Shown piece by piece: positions 1 through 14,430 of a DNA stretch of 64,000 nt. This DNA comes from Apostichopus japonicus (Eukaryota; Echinodermata; Holothuroidea; Aspidochirotida; Stichopodidae), in NCBI RefSeq assembly GCF_037975245.1, contig NC_092581.1, positions 8,271,501 to 8,335,500 on the forward strand. Direction: 5' to 3'. The position numbers were made by a program, and so were the translations under genes. Position 1 is the first letter of the stretch; the number at the start of each line of letters is the position of its first letter. Below the pieces are notes generated by a model. It searched no databases and was not told the DNA's origin. It saw only the letters and a list, made by a program, of their open reading frames with translations.

Positions 1-1048
1 AATAAATCAAGTTTTTAAGATGCTTTTAGATAACAAATAACTTAATTAGCATGTTATTAGAGCAGAGGCTTATTTTCCCACACTTTGAGAACAAAACAAA
101 TTGTGTCACAGTAAGATAAACGGATGTACTAGGAAGTTTCAGTTCGAAGCGGAAGATTGTTAAAGGAGCAAGAATAAATGGGAGACGTTATTCTCTACTG
201 CTACCAGAAAGTCAGGTTGGCGTATTATGACTTCGCATCGCAAATAATATGATTTCTTTATTGTTGTAGATCAGGCAGTGTATGTGGAAGTTATAATGGA
301 CTTTAGAAGTACAATCACAAATTAACTGCACTGGTGATATAAAGATGCTAGAGTAGACCTTTGCTGCCATGAAATTGTGCCACAGAAACCCTTCTACCCC
401 CACAGACCCCCACCATCCTCCACAGACCCCCACCGACCGCTAAATTTCCTAGTATCAATCCCCTCACCCCACCCAACATTCTAATCTTGCTGATAGTCTG
501 GAAACAAAAAGACAAAATATGCTGGAATAACTGCGGGAAACTGTTTGCTGGAAGACAGAGGTTTGGTGATCGAATTGATGATGTAAATCTGTGGTATATG
601 ATTCCCATGCATTGATTGGTGTAATCCAACCTTATAAGTAACCCAATTATTGTAGTAGAACAACAATCATGGAATGGCATAGTTGGCAACTTAAAGCAGT
701 AATCAGGGTTTCATTCAGTTTCGAAAGAAGGAGAATTTGTACTGTACATGATGATGATGATGAGAAGGAACATTAATGTCAAAATCGATTTAAGAGTAAA
801 GCCATTTAAGCAAGATGTTGTTGATATTTATGTAACAAGTCATATTAAATTGATAAGTTCTATGAGGCTGCTGATTCATTATAATTTCTAAACATAACTT
901 CAAAGAAATGAAATTTCAAATGCAATAGTTATATTAAATCTCACCACTAGTGCATAAAAACTACTTTGTCTATAGAAATTGGGACCCTTAACCTGCTGCT
1001 TCTTTGCAATCTCTCGATCGAAGAAGACAAAGCACACTCTGATACGAA

Positions 1049-1232
1049 ATACAAATGTTTAATATGCTAGTCTATTTGAATTCTGCATAGTACACACTAT
1101 GCATCTTTAATGCCAAGCCTCTAAAACATAGTCTGCCAAATACAAATACAAAGTACAAATGTTATGCTAGTCTATTTGAATTATCTACAGTACACACTAT
1201 GCATCTTTAATGCCAAGCATAGTCTGCCACTT
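1049..1232. repeat. Local duplication, roughly 90-bp units
   Basis: Two copies share ATGCTAGTCTATTTGAATT and CACTATGCATCTTTAATGCC, separated by diverged sequence. Two copies only. Confidence 0.75.
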
Positions 1233-4200
1233 AACTATGTCGCCCTCCTTCCAATCTTGATAAAGTGGAAGAGCTTCGCTTATGCAGATTATTCTTTCCC
1301 ACATGAAAAATAACAGGAAAATATTCTAAACATGGCTAGATAATTTAATAAAATCTTGTAGCAATGCCTAAGGGTTTGAGTTAGTCAGCTGATAGGAAGA
1401 TCTTTGATAGCTGTTAACTCGTTTTTATGCCGCAGATCAGCCCTATAGACTACCTTCACATTTTTCAAACTGTGCGCAAGTATTAAATCCATCATCCCAT
1501 TCAGAGAAAATCATGGCTGCATGTTAGGAGTGGGTTGAACACTATTTTTTGATAAGAACCAATCAATTATTGAAAGACTCGATATAATTAGCCAATACAC
1601 AGGTGTCGTGTTTGTCAAACCACAACAATTGTTAACTCTATATGAGCATGGCAAATTTGTTAGTGCGTAGTACTGCTATTGAAAGAAACTTATTTGGGAA
1701 TACAATATTTGTGAAAAAGAATAGAAACAAGCTATTTATTTATTCATTGTTCTGTGTTTTTTGGATGGTATTAATGGATATATGAAAACTAACCAAATCC
1801 AGCCTTTGAATTATTAAGACACTAAGGTGTAGGGGTTTAAGATGTGTCTACATTGGTAAACTTGCATTTGGATGAGGGAGGGGAGGGGGGGGAGGGAGGA
1901 TGGGGGGAGATTACTTTCCTCCTTCTGTAGAGCAAACTAAGCCTTGATTTAAAGGGATACTCAAATTAAAAATGATCCTTTAAAAGGAAACTGTTTGGGT
2001 AGCTAATATAGAGACTGATTTACAGCTCTTACTGGGTTAGTCGCCTTTAAATGAAACGAGTCTGGTAATACTTTTACTTAAAAATTATAGTATTTTTCAA
2101 TTGCTCTTGCATTACATTAAAATCTTGTGTGTATTTTGTGTTGTTCATCTTTTGGGGTTTTAATATGTGTATACACACACTGAATCTGGCTGGATGGATC
2201 GACAGAGGGCATTCAAATTACAAGGACATCACACAGTACATTTGACCATTGATCATCTCAATACATATATGAAAGTAGTGCAGTTCATATCTAATTGAAG
2301 AATCAGCATGTTAATACAACTTTTAACCTCTCTCTAAATCTGATAATAATTAAACGTGATGTTTTTTTCTTGACACCCTTAGTCTTTTTTCATGTTGCCC
2401 CATTTGGAGAGTAATTACAGATTGGGTAGGTGTTGCTGTTCTCTCTCAAACACCTGTTTGAGCAGGCCACCGCTGTTCTTGACAATTGCAAGGTAATGAC
2501 TTTGTCTACTGTACCTTCAGCTAACACCCAGGAAAATCGAAATCAATTCAGTCTTGATTCAACCCAAAAATAATAAAAGTATATCATTGATTATTTGAAA
2601 AAATTCAAAGTTGATTTTTCATTTCATTATGATTACTTTTTTTCAATATTTCAATATGTAATGTCTTATGTAAATCTTGAATGCAACCTTCATGTATTGT
2701 TGCCAAGCATAAGTGGTTACAAACTTCTCTACCCGTCTAAGCAACATACTCTGTAAGTTTAAGGAACTGTCAACTGAGTATACACTCCCAACATGAGATA
2801 GCATTCACCATGTAGCTGTTAGCATTCTACATTAATACACCTGGCTAAAATGTGCTGGTTGGAGACATTTACCGGAACCATGAAATAATTGGAAGTGATC
2901 GATCAACTTCCTTCTGATGAACATGGAGAATTGCTGTGTTGGATGAATAAAAAATATGTTATGAACATCTGGTATGAGGTTAAACGTACCTATATAGAAA
3001 GGTTAAGTTAATGTTTTCTAACTTGAAACTAACTTGCTACTTACTTTCACCCATTGTGACCATCATCATTGATTGGTCTTTTGATACAAATTACTCGGTA
3101 ATGAACAACTTATTCAAACAGTGGAAGTAATATCTTATTCTGTTTGGCAGATGTTCTATTTTATTGCTCTTTCACATGAAGATTCTCCTTTAGAAGCAAT
3201 ACTGCCATGTGGATACATTTAAAATATACTTTTTTGCAAGTTTACAAAACCAGATTATTGAGTTTATATAAGAAACTGATCAGAGTGAGACACTCTTTTT
3301 TTTTTGTTCACTGAATGAACACTAAAGTCATTAGCTGTTAGTCTGAATTTGATTTCATTCTGCAGTTATTGTCAAACAGACATATATATATTTTTTCTAT
3401 TGATTGTTTGCTAATGAATATGCAATTGGTTTTGATATACAGTACTCAATATTCATATACCAAACCAATAGCCCTGAAATGGATTTCAAGGTTAACTAAC
3501 TAACTATACAACCCATAGTTGTTGGTCATCACTTGCACTTAGACATTAGTCTGTGTTCTTGAAATATTTCCACTCTTCATATGACAGGTAGTAGCAATTC
3601 ATTCAATTTACTCTCAGTATTTCCCTTTAAGGTTTTTGTAACTTTCAGATCGAAAGGAGTATTTTCTAGGTCGGCAGTTTGATGCCCGGTGGGTTTTTTT
3701 TCTACGTGTCAGTTTCAAGTTCTGTCTGTTAGCTTTTTGAAAATGTTCAGGAAGGTACACGAAGTATTAAAACTTGTTTATAGCGAAACTGAATTGTCTC
3801 TTGACGATAAGGTTCAAAGCGAAGCTATGGAGTCACCTTTTACTGACCTTGCAAAATTGTGAGGGGGATCTTACAGTCCGTAATTACTATTATGGTTAGA
3901 TTCAGGACAGGCAACATTCTGAAATGCTCAGAGCCAAAGACTTTGTTGTTTGGCCAGACGACCGTTATTTCTCAGAAAGGCTGCTATTACTAAAATCGTA
4001 GAATAAAATTATCAAAGGTACATTAAAATTTATATTGGTACTGTTAAATTAGTAAATGTTGATAATGTAATGTAGTTAACATGTCTTGAAATGTTAAAAT
4101 ATGTTTTGTTTGATACAGAAATTGTTAACCCCTATACAATAGTCCAGGTCCCCGAAGCCCTGGTTAGTGCCATTATTTGAAAGGGGGCCACGTAAGTTGG

Positions 4201-5404
4201 CATCAAATAAACAACAAAAATGGAAATATATCGATATAACGAAAATATCTGCTTACACGGCAGAAGACCTATAACTAATACATATTTTGTACGTACAGTA
4301 TTCAGAAGTAAAGTTCTCATTCGACTTCTCAAACATGTACATTACATGCCAAGCTTACGCATTACAAGTAGAACCCCTGTGACAAATCTTACACGGTGCA
4401 AATTTATCAGGTCACACATCCGGGGTTTTGCTTCATTAGGGAAGTAAGCAAATATCTTTTTGCTAATCCTCCAAATCCCATTAAATTTTCACTTAGTGTG
4501 CAAAATATTTTTGGTTGACATACAGAATATTTACTTCGTTGATTCTGCTATCTATCATATGTAGTTAAATTGATCCCACGTCTCCTTCATTGTATGTACT
4601 ATTGTGTCTTTCTGCAAGAAAAAGAAAAATGAAAATGTGACTGGTAGAAAATAAAACTGAAAAAGCATGGCAAGTGATAAAGTAATGCACCCGCGAACTG
4701 CATGGCAGATTTTGGCTGGATATGGTGAGCCAAGAATAACCCAGAGGCACCTATGGGACCTACAAACTTGTCAATGTGACTCACTTAACTTAATGGAAAT
4801 TATATATTGATACACTGCCAGTGGATTTGACTCAATCAATTGATATCTGAATAGAAAAACAAACACAAATTTGAAATACACAAAGACCACTGTGTCATTT
4901 TACACATGCAGTGTGTAGTTTGTTGTTAAGCTACTGCATTTGTGCGTGGTGGCCAATTGTACCAAACCAGCGTGGAGTAGATACTAAGATTCAACTTGTG
5001 GATGTTTTCATCAAAGGAATGTTAATACGAGCAAGTACTTATACCGATTCCAAGCCTCTGGATTTCGCCATTTGCCAATAGTAATACCAGAATGCAAAAC
5101 ACATTGAGTTTCGAGCTCTGCTTATGAACCAGAAATAGCTGTAACAATGTAAATGGCGCGAACCACTATTTTGATGTACAATTACACTATGGCATGGTAA
5201 ACACAGCTTAGTCTACTGTACGTGGCAATACACACCGCCACCAACCCAATAGGGGTCTTGTACTGGTTGCTGGTTCGCTGATAATATCTATGGATGCCCA
5301 TAAGCTAATTTCCAATTGCCAACAACCTGCTATTCTTATGAGGCATAACGCACATGGTATCTTATAGGCTGGTCAGTTGGAGATACGGTAGATAATGAAA
5401 CAAA

Positions 5405-5690
5405 CTTTCCACAATTTGACCTCTGGTGACTACAAATGACCTTTGACCTCTACAAAAAGCATTAGGATTCTTGTACTTAATGTGTCACAACTACATACGG
5501 AATATGAGATTGGTCCAAGCTTGCCTTCTTAAGATATCAAGTTTACAAGGTTTTCACAATTTGACTCCTAGTGACCTCAAATGACCTTTGACCTCTAAAA
5601 ATATAGGCTTCTTCTACTCAAGATGGTACACCTACTCACCAAATATGAGATTGGTCCAAGCTTACAAGTATTTAAAGTTTGCCTGCATTA
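5405..5690. repeat. Diverged two-unit repeat with DR1-like sites
   Basis: Two units about 144 bp apart share CACAATTTGAC, AAATGACCTTTGACCTCTA and GAGATTGGTCCAAGCTT. Each carries TGACCTTTGACCT (5437-5449 and 5582-5594), the reverse complement of AGGTCAAAGGTCA. Similar GGTCAAAGGTCA repeats occur at 45.6-45.9, 49.2-49.4 and 51.5 kb. Confidence 0.75.
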
Positions 5691-6999
5691 CTACATACAG
5701 GTACTGTAGGTTACGATTATTATCAAAACCAAAAAGGCACTACATTGTTCTACCAGTAGATATTAAGAACGTAATACATGATAGGCCGATTAACAATCAG
5801 TGGAACATTCCCCATGACTTTGATACCTAACATAAGCCCTGTTTTACTGTGATTACCAGCAAATCTATACTGGTCTGCTCTCATGAGTCTGCAACTCTGT
5901 GTTGTGCATATCAGGAAAAAGTTGCCCTAAATTGTGAAATTCTAGAGCTGAATTCCATTGGGTTCTCAATTTTTTTTGTCTAAATGGCACAACATTATCT
6001 TTATCTATATGCAAAAAATTTCTGGTAAAAAATAACTAAACTCTTGTGTAAAGAAGACTTATGTCATAGCCTGGAAAAAAATCACAGCAATATATTTTTA
6101 AGTGAGCTGATTGATAAAATATTGAAATAATGATATTCAGGTCAAATTTGTTTACAAGTTAAAAGAGGTTTAGGAAAGTTGTACATTGCAAAGTTTTTTT
6201 TTTTTATGAATGTCCATGGCATGCAGATTTGTATTATATGTGATTGCCATTGACACATTCCTTGGTCAACAGTTTCACTTGAACATGAAGAAACAGTATT
6301 CCAGCCAGTAATAGAGCTAGGATGTTAAAAGGAGCAAAATTCCCCCAGTCAATTAATTTTTTTTGGGGGGGGGGAGGGAGACATTTTTGACATTGTTTTG
6401 GGGCAATGGGGGTGGGGGGGGATAGAGGGGGAGATTTCATGATTTTTAGTAGTTAGATATTTAGATGTACGTACATATGACCATACTGAGATTTATCGCA
6501 CATATAGTACATACAGTGCAGTACACATGGTGGACCATTGCGACCAATACAGTGCCGCACTAACGAAGCCCATGTTTTTTGGGAAAGATTTGACCAATCG
6601 CATTACTCCTGACAAAAATCACCAAAACTTTATAAGATCCAGCTTGTTATTGGCAAGTTCTGTAACTACAGTAATGGTGCAAGTTGAGGAAAGTACCAGG
6701 AATTGTTGTGGGAAATTCCCCCCAAGAGAAAATATTTGTGCAGGACCCACTAGATAAATTGCGGGAATCGCTCATCCTTATGCGAACACTGGTTCCAACC
6801 TTTCTTGAATTCATAAATGAGAGCTGTACATCAAACCATTCGATTATATACCTTATGACATGAAAGCTGTTGTGCTGATGTAAAGTTATAATTTCCTTAT
6901 AATATTTTATGTAAAGATGTATCTCCTCCACTCAGCAGATCCAAGCAACAACAAACTTTTTGGCATCACAATTACCCAGGGTGGTTGACGTCTTCCCTC

Positions 7000-8240
7000 A
7001 GTGTATGGATGTAACAAGCTTGTTGACACTGCTAGTATCAGGGAAGATGACATTTCTCCCTAGCTGACCTATGTAGCAAGCATTTTGGAACTGATATCAG
7101 GGGGGGGGGGACTTTCTCCTAAGCTGACCTATGTAGCAAGCATTTTGGAACTGCTGATATCAGGGGGGGGGGGGAACTTTCTCCTAAGTTGACATATGTA
7201 GCTAGCATGTTGGCACTGCTGATATTAAGGGGGGTGGACTTTCTTCTAAGCTGACCCTTGTTGCAAGCATGTTGGCACTGCTGATATCAGGGGGGTGACT
7301 TCTCCTAAGCTGACCCTTGTTGCAAGCATGTTGGCACTGCTGATATCAGGGGGGTGACTTCTCCTAAGCTGACCCTTGTTGCAAGCATGTTGGCACTGCT
7401 GATATCAGGGGGGTGACTTCTCCTAAGCTGACCCTTGTTGCAAGCATGTTGGCACTGCTGATATCAGGGGGGTGACTTCTCCTAAGCTGACCCTTGTTGC
7501 AAGCATGTTGGCACTGCTGATATCAGGGGGGTGACTTCTCCTAAGCTGACCCTTGTTGCAAGCATGTTGGCACTGCTGATATCAGGGGGGTGACTTCTCC
7601 TAAGCTGACCCTTGTTGCAAGCATGTTGGCACTGCTGATATCAGGGGGGTGACTTCTCCTAAGCTGACCCTTGTTGCAAGCATGTTGGCACTGCTGATAT
7701 CAGGGGGGTGACTTCTCCTAAGCTGACCCTTGTTGCAAGCAAGTTGGCACTGCTGATATCAGGGGGGTGACTTCTCCTAAGCTGACCCTTGTTGCAAGCA
7801 TGTTGGCACTGCTGATATCAGGGGGGTGACTTCTCCTAAGCTGACCCTTGTTGCAAGCATGTTGGCACTGCTGATATCAGGGGGGTGACTTCTCCTAAGC
7901 TGACCCTTGTTGCAAGCATGTTGGCACTGCTGATATCAGGGGGGTGACTTCTCCTAAGCTGACCCTTGTTGCAAGCATGTTGGCACTGCTGATATCAGGG
8001 GGGTGACTTCTCCTAAGCTGACCCTTGTTGCAAGCATGTTGGCACTGCTGATATCAGGGGGGTGACTTCTCCTAAGCTGACCCTTGTTGCAAGCATGTTG
8101 GCACTGCTGATATCAGGGGGGTGACTTCTCCTAAGCTGACCCATGTAGCAAGCAATTTAGCACTGCTGATATAAGGGAGGAATTAGGGGTGACTTCTTCC
8201 TAATCAGTTTAACACTTGTAGCAAGCTTGTTGTGATACAG
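7000..8240. repeat. 59-bp minisatellite, about 20 copies
   Basis: The unit includes AAGCTGACCCTTGTTGCAAG and GGCACTGCTGATATCAGGGG; the period is 59 because the pattern shifts one base per 60. About 15 central copies (roughly 7255-8140) are nearly identical, while the edge copies are diverged, with longer G runs. Each unit contains the 10-bp palindrome CTGATATCAG. One copy near 7741 has AAGTTGG for ATGTTGG. A homogeneous centre with decayed edges is typical of unequal exchange. Confidence 0.97.
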
Positions 8241-10194
8241 TTCTGTGCTGGCTGAAGTCAATGTACCTTTCACCTAACCCAATAAACCCAAGCAACAAGC
8301 ATAAAGACAACATGTGTTAATTCTATTGGGCTATTTGTTATCTCTGCATGTGATTACATCAGGTTGCTAGCTACATCTACAATATGTTAAAAAAAGAAAA
8401 GAAAAATAAGAATACAGGGGTTTATTTGACATAAGTAGGTTATGATGTGTCACTTTTTGGCAATGTGGGTTGCCCTGATTTGATTTAGACAAAAGTTTTG
8501 AATAAATCCTTGCTAGGAGCAGAGTAAAAATGGAAAGAAGGTCAACTCCTGCTGATTGCCTGTTTGAATCACTTTGATTCAGTAGTTTGTCAGTTTTAGG
8601 TAGTCTTAACAGCCTTGTCTCTTCTTAAAGAAGTTCTAATGGATTATACAGATATGGTAGTTGCATTAATGTAGCATGTTGTACTTGTTACAACTTCCTG
8701 TTATCTCGGTATTCATTCATTCACAATTAATCCTGACTTGATTCCTCAACTATGCGTGAGACTAGAGTTGGCACACATATTACATATGACCGACTATCAG
8801 AGAACATGGTCAAAGATTTTAGATGACTGTTCCATTTTCTCTACGGTAAAATCCAGGGTTTGCAGATTTTGCCTTTTTGGTGAATGTACCTGAGGTAGTT
8901 GAAAAAACTCTTGTTGGATATATATAGTTACTTAATATTTCATATTTCTGCTCATTTCTTTTAAATCTTCATCCACAAAGTTCTTAATGGCAATACTAAA
9001 AGAGTTGTGTTTGGATTGAGTACATACATAAAGGATGATAAGTGATACTTTTTAACTGTCTCCACCAAAATAATGGATTTAGTACCAATATGAAGATGGT
9101 GTTACCTTTGACAATGTGTCAGTTCCAGCTTTTCGAGGCAATAGATACCCGCTCAATCCCACCACATTCCCTCCCAGGCTCCCATCACATCCCACCTCAC
9201 ACTCTTACCTCTCATCCCACCAACAATATTATTTATAACAAAATGATATTTCACAAAAGTTCTTGATTTGTTTCAAAACAATGTGAAAGCTCATCAGAAT
9301 TGCTATGAAATTTAAAAAAAAAGTACTACAATATATTATTCTCATAAGTTTAGAAATCTCCAAACTATTGTGGGAAAGTTAGTACAGTCACACTGTCACC
9401 AAGCTGTTGTCATTGAGAAGAAGAAAAGATGTATTGGAAGTAAAATGATAATATTGTAAGTTCTATTACAGCATATTTTGGAACTCCAAGGTGCTGTAAC
9501 ATGTATCTAGCTAAATTGAATTAATCAGTCTAATATTGCTTCATAGTAATATAGGCTGAATTGCGCAATACTAGTGCTGACTTTCTGGGAAAAATAGGGC
9601 AAAAGGGGAAAGGGGAAGAGACCTTTTAATGGTAACATTTTCTTCGTACATTTTGCTGAACGTTGTTTTCTACGGTCTTGCTTTATGCAGTATTGTCATG
9701 TGTTGCTATCGGCATTAACTTTACCGTTCAACCCACACGATCAGTTTTGTGAATAACTATATTGTGTTGCTATGGTTTACATACAGTATATGAAGCACAG
9801 AAAGTAAACATAAGTGTTTTGTTATTAATAACAGTCCAGAATAATGGTTGCTTGCCTGGCTTTAGTCCCCATTCTACCCCTTCTCCATCAGCCCTCCTGA
9901 ATTTGCAAATATGACTCTAGTTTTATGATCCCTTTCTTCTAAAATATATTTTTTAGCTCTGCTTTTGATTTCTTAAATAAGTATTTTGGATTTTTATTTA
10001 GTTGAGATCTACAGATCTCAATATACTATTTACATGTAATGTTAACGATTCATTGTAGTATCGCAGGCCTATTGGCGTGTGAGAATTGTTAACTTGATGC
10101 ATGAGTCAATTTTAGACGAAAGATAATTTGGATGATATTTAAGGGTTAATACACAGCATAAATACACACACATATTTATATATATTATTTTTTC

Positions 10195-10247
10195 AATTAT
10201 ATATCTATATGTATACGTATACGCATACGCATACGCATAAGCACACG

Positions 10248-10300
<53 letters not shown>
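10195..10300. repeat. Compound microsatellite (TACGCA)n / (AT)n
   Basis: A short run of TACGCA-like hexamers (GTATACGCATACGCATACGC) passes into an (AT)n tract of about 48 bp. Confidence 0.95.
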
Positions 10301-10301
<1 letters not shown>

Positions 10302-13300
10302 TAGCTTATTGTAAAGGGTATATTTATAAAATACACTTTCACTTTCAGAAGTTAAACATCATAATCTTCTTATCGGTTCTTAGGATGTTAATAGTGACCT
10401 AAATTCAGCATAGCTGAGCCGTATGTAATTAAGCAATGGCTTGATTGCATTAAAATGCAGGTAGCTACAGTACAGTATAAAACTCACATTTAAGTGGAAA
10501 AAGTTTGAATAATTATTACAGAGAGTGAGAGTGACAAATGCTGACTTCTAACCCTCTCCTGTACCTCACACTTTTCTCTTTTTCATTTTTCTGCTGTTTG
10601 CCTCCTTCCTACCTCTATTCTCCCTACCCTCCGCCCTCCCTCCTTCCCCTCTCTCTTTCTCTAAGTTCCAGATGCTCAGTATGAGTTTATTGCATTGTGA
10701 AGCAATCCTTCTCGGTAGTGCATTTCTTCTGTGGCATTTGGTTGAGTTAGATTGGCAAATCAATATATGGACTTCAGCCATCTTCGTCAACCGATCCTAC
10801 TTGAAGAAAGTGGATTGCCAGCTTTCTTATGTACCTGCTAAATCTCCTCCTTGCTCCCACCCCCACCTTCCCCCCACCTCCCCCATTTCATACTTTTCTG
10901 ATACGCTTGGTACTACCAACTGTGCATAACCTGCTGCACTGTCATACAATTCTGTTGAAACAAATTTGACCTACAGTACCAGCCTTGGAATGCTGGTGAA
11001 GTGTAAGATTTGCAAAACAAGATCATCACAACAACAAAAATAATGACATTTATTTCAGCACTACATAAATACTTGGTCATTATTGAATGGATAATAAACT
11101 AGGCCATCTATGCAATAAAGGTCACACTTCTTCTTATGTACTGACAGGCAGGATTATACATGTTTATCTCACATTGCTGATACCTTCAAACAGGCCCCCA
11201 ACTTTCTTTTGTCCCATACAAATGGTCAAATCGGGCTGGAGTCTTGATGGGCTTTGAAAGCTTAGCTTGTGTCTTGAACTATGTCAATCCACCAAGAACC
11301 TGGATGTAGGAACTGTATATATAGCACATAAACACTGCTACATGCTTGCAAATTAAGCTAATTCTCAAGCAAAAAAGGTATTACTCAATTTTTTTTTGCT
11401 AAAACATGACCCTCAGATAAAATATTCTGATTTATGATGGACAATTATGGATCTGGAGCATTAAATCAGTGCAAGATTCTGTTTTTTTTTTATTTAGTTA
11501 TCTATTGAAACACTACAGGTTTTGGCTGTTGGACAACAGGTTTAATATAGAGATTCTTCAAATTAGTCTCATAATGCATTGTATTATAAACATGACCTAA
11601 CCTATAAATCCTTATGAACACTGCTGCAATCTATTCTGTTACTACCATGTAGGGCATAATCAGGACACTCCCTTGTCTTTGAATGTTTTCATTCGTTTAA
11701 TCGCAGAGAATTGGGACAAAATTTTGAAATTTAAAAAAATGAGTGTGCGATTATTTGCTTACACGATACAACCAAAAACAGATAGTTTAGACCGTCAAGA
11801 TTAAATGCATAAGGAGGCTTCAAGTCATCTCTTCCGAAATAAAAATCATTAGGACCAAACAAGACTTTTGTGGTCACAAATGATATAAATACATCACGGA
11901 TTTACAATTTTGTCAAACAACTCAGCTTTCTTCTCGTGCTTCAAATTGTATGTTCTATAGTGCTTTGTTGTTAATGAGAAAATCTTAGCCGACAATTATT
12001 GTAGAATTTGTCAAATGCAAGTTTAACGGAAGTTACTAGAGCTAAACCAAGCTGCCGCGTGAACGTAATGTCAGACACTTCATCCACGATACGTACGAAA
12101 GTTTTGTCGTCAAAAAACAGATAATGAAGCGTAAACTTTACTCAGAATATTTTACATTTTATTTGACTTCTTGTCACGTATCAATAGTGATGCTTTGCCT
12201 CAAGACACCCATCCGACCATTTTGTTGTTGTAGAACTTGCCCATTAGTAGCACCTCACTCTGCAAATGGAATAATGGTCGGGAAAATGTGTTTTAAATAA
12301 ACTATTAGAGAGAAACATTAAATTAGTTCACATTTGTTCAAATCTGACATATTGTTGCATGAGAGGAAACAAGATCATACTGTTGAACGAATGTGTTCGT
12401 CCGGAAAGCAGTGTTTAATAGATCAAAAAGAGCAAAGAAAACCTATAAAATACAAATTTACTGATGACATTTACAAAAATAACCTCTGCCAGCTTTGTAG
12501 AGTATCTGAATGCAAAGATTTAGAAGAAATGGGAATGATACTGTATGTTGACGGGCTAGCAACTGGGGTCGAAGGTTAACTAGGTTTATGGGAATTAGGT
12601 GCAGTTGTTTGGGAGAGACAGGTAGAAATCTATCTTATTGATAAGATGAATATTTATGTTCCTATTTGTTTAATCAAAAGCAATTTCTCTATTAACATAT
12701 CAATATTAGAAACTGTATGGATTCATTCTCTGATGAGATTTTATCGATTTTTTTTGTCTCAAACGATTCAGTTGCAGGTTTTTTTTTTGCTTTACCTGAG
12801 CCGAGTCCCTTTGCCTGGGAATTTTGTTGTTATTAAAAAACAAACAACCCGTAGATATATTTTGATTGAAATATGACAATAAAAAGCAAAAACATCTTTG
12901 TTTGCCCAGCTTTTGAAACCATCATGTCTTGAACAATGAGTTTCTGTAAACCCAGCTGATATAGGAGGGAGATTAAAAGCTGCCGACCGATTTCAGTAAA
13001 GAAGCACGCAAATCAGCTGATTGTGGCTTTCGTCAATTCAGTGATCACTGAACGGTGAAGTAACACTATTGTTCCCTGACACCCTGTATATTGCAAAACC
13101 CTGTAGGCTTTTACAAACTATAATAAGACTGGTGGAGTCAAAAATCAAACTCTAAATTTACCTGTTGTTTGTCAGTGTTCCCCTTTTCTGTCCTATTGTT
13201 AGGATACCGTGAGTCACACAAACAATTTGGAAAACACTGCATTCAGGTTAGGTAGAAATTGGCAGAAGTTGTCACGGAAGGCTTATTTGTACCGGTTGTT

Positions 13301-14052
13301 CGATAAACGATAAAGTAGTTCTTTACATGATAATACTGGACCTATTCTACAGGTTACAGCTCCTGTTCTTTTCCCCCCCCCAAAAATAAATGTCCAACAA
13401 AGCAATAATAGTAATAAAATAAAAGCAGAACAAAACGAAACAAAAAAATAAAGAAAACAGAACAAGGTTAAAGTAAAACAGAACAAAACAAAACAAAAGC
13501 ATAGGATTAAACAAAAGTTTGATTGAGTTTTTCCAAATTATGAGAGATATTAGTACTTAAAACAAATTAGGCTTTTGTGATATTCAGACTGACTTTAGTT
13601 TTTATGCTCAGTATTATCAAAAGAAAACTCTTGAGCAGAAATAGAAACTCAATCAAGGTAAAATCAAGCATAAAAACAGTAGAAACAACTGAACAAAAAT
13701 GAAAAAGAAAAAAAGTAGGTACTAAAGAAGAAGAAAAACCTTAAAAATGGAGAGAAGATGAAGGAACATAGGTCCCGAACAAGAAATACAGTGAATGTTT
13801 CATAATGGCCAAAGTAGGAAGTAGTTTCTTAGCAATAGGCATGTTTTCAAACCATTGCCAATGTGGGGGTAACCGAGATATTAAAAGTTTTTGTATTTCT
13901 GTTATTTGCTTTACCTGATTTGATGGACATGCTCAGTTGATGTTAAATAGGTTTGTGTAAATACACTTGTGGTTGGTTCATACAGTTGCACAATCAATCT
14001 CATCAAATGCTTGTTAAACTGCAAAGCAAAGTGCATGCATTATTTTTATATT

Positions 14053-14342
14053 GCCACCGGTGCTGTGGCCGAGTGGATAAAAGGCGGTGGCATTTGAAGC
14101 AATGAGGCTTAGCCATCAGGAGGTTCCGGGTTCGATACCCAGCTGGGTCATAGTTAGGTGGCTTTTCATCCAAGAGCAATCTACGGTTTTCCCATCTGAA
14201 ATGACTTTCTAAATTGAAAAGATTGGAAGCCACCCGACATGTAAGTTGTAATCCATAAGCCCGTGCGGGTTTCTCCCACATTTGTGGTCGCTTAAGCGTC
14301 GTAAACAATAACTGCTGATTATTATGATTATTATTAATATGT
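14053..14342 (+). mobile_element. tRNA-derived SINE
   Basis: The head has an A box (GTGGCCGAGTGG) and a B box (GGGTTCGATACCC) spaced as in a Leu/Ser-type tRNA. The acceptor arms do not pair well, so this is not a functional tRNA. A tRNA-unrelated body follows (CGTGCGGGTTTCTCCCACA, GTCGTAAACAATAACTGC) and then an ATT/ATG-rich tail, as in SINEs mobilised by CR1-clade LINEs. No target-site duplication was found. Confidence 0.8.
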
Positions 14343-14430
14343 TGTACGGCTTGCAATAACCATGTGCTAGTTTCATGTGTTACACTTACATGTAGTCAGA
14401 AGACAGTCTAGCCTCTTCGAATAAAATATC

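Noticed and set aside
7000-8240. A CRISPR-like array
   Set aside because: Units are contiguous with no unique spacers, in animal DNA.
12334-12579. An 81-residue + strand frame upstream of AhR as the missing bHLH exon
   Set aside because: The translation has no basic helix-loop-helix pattern and does not end at a phase-1 donor with the expected sequence.
14056-14150. A functional tRNA gene
   Set aside because: A and B boxes are present but the acceptor arms do not pair and the sequence continues into a SINE body and tail.
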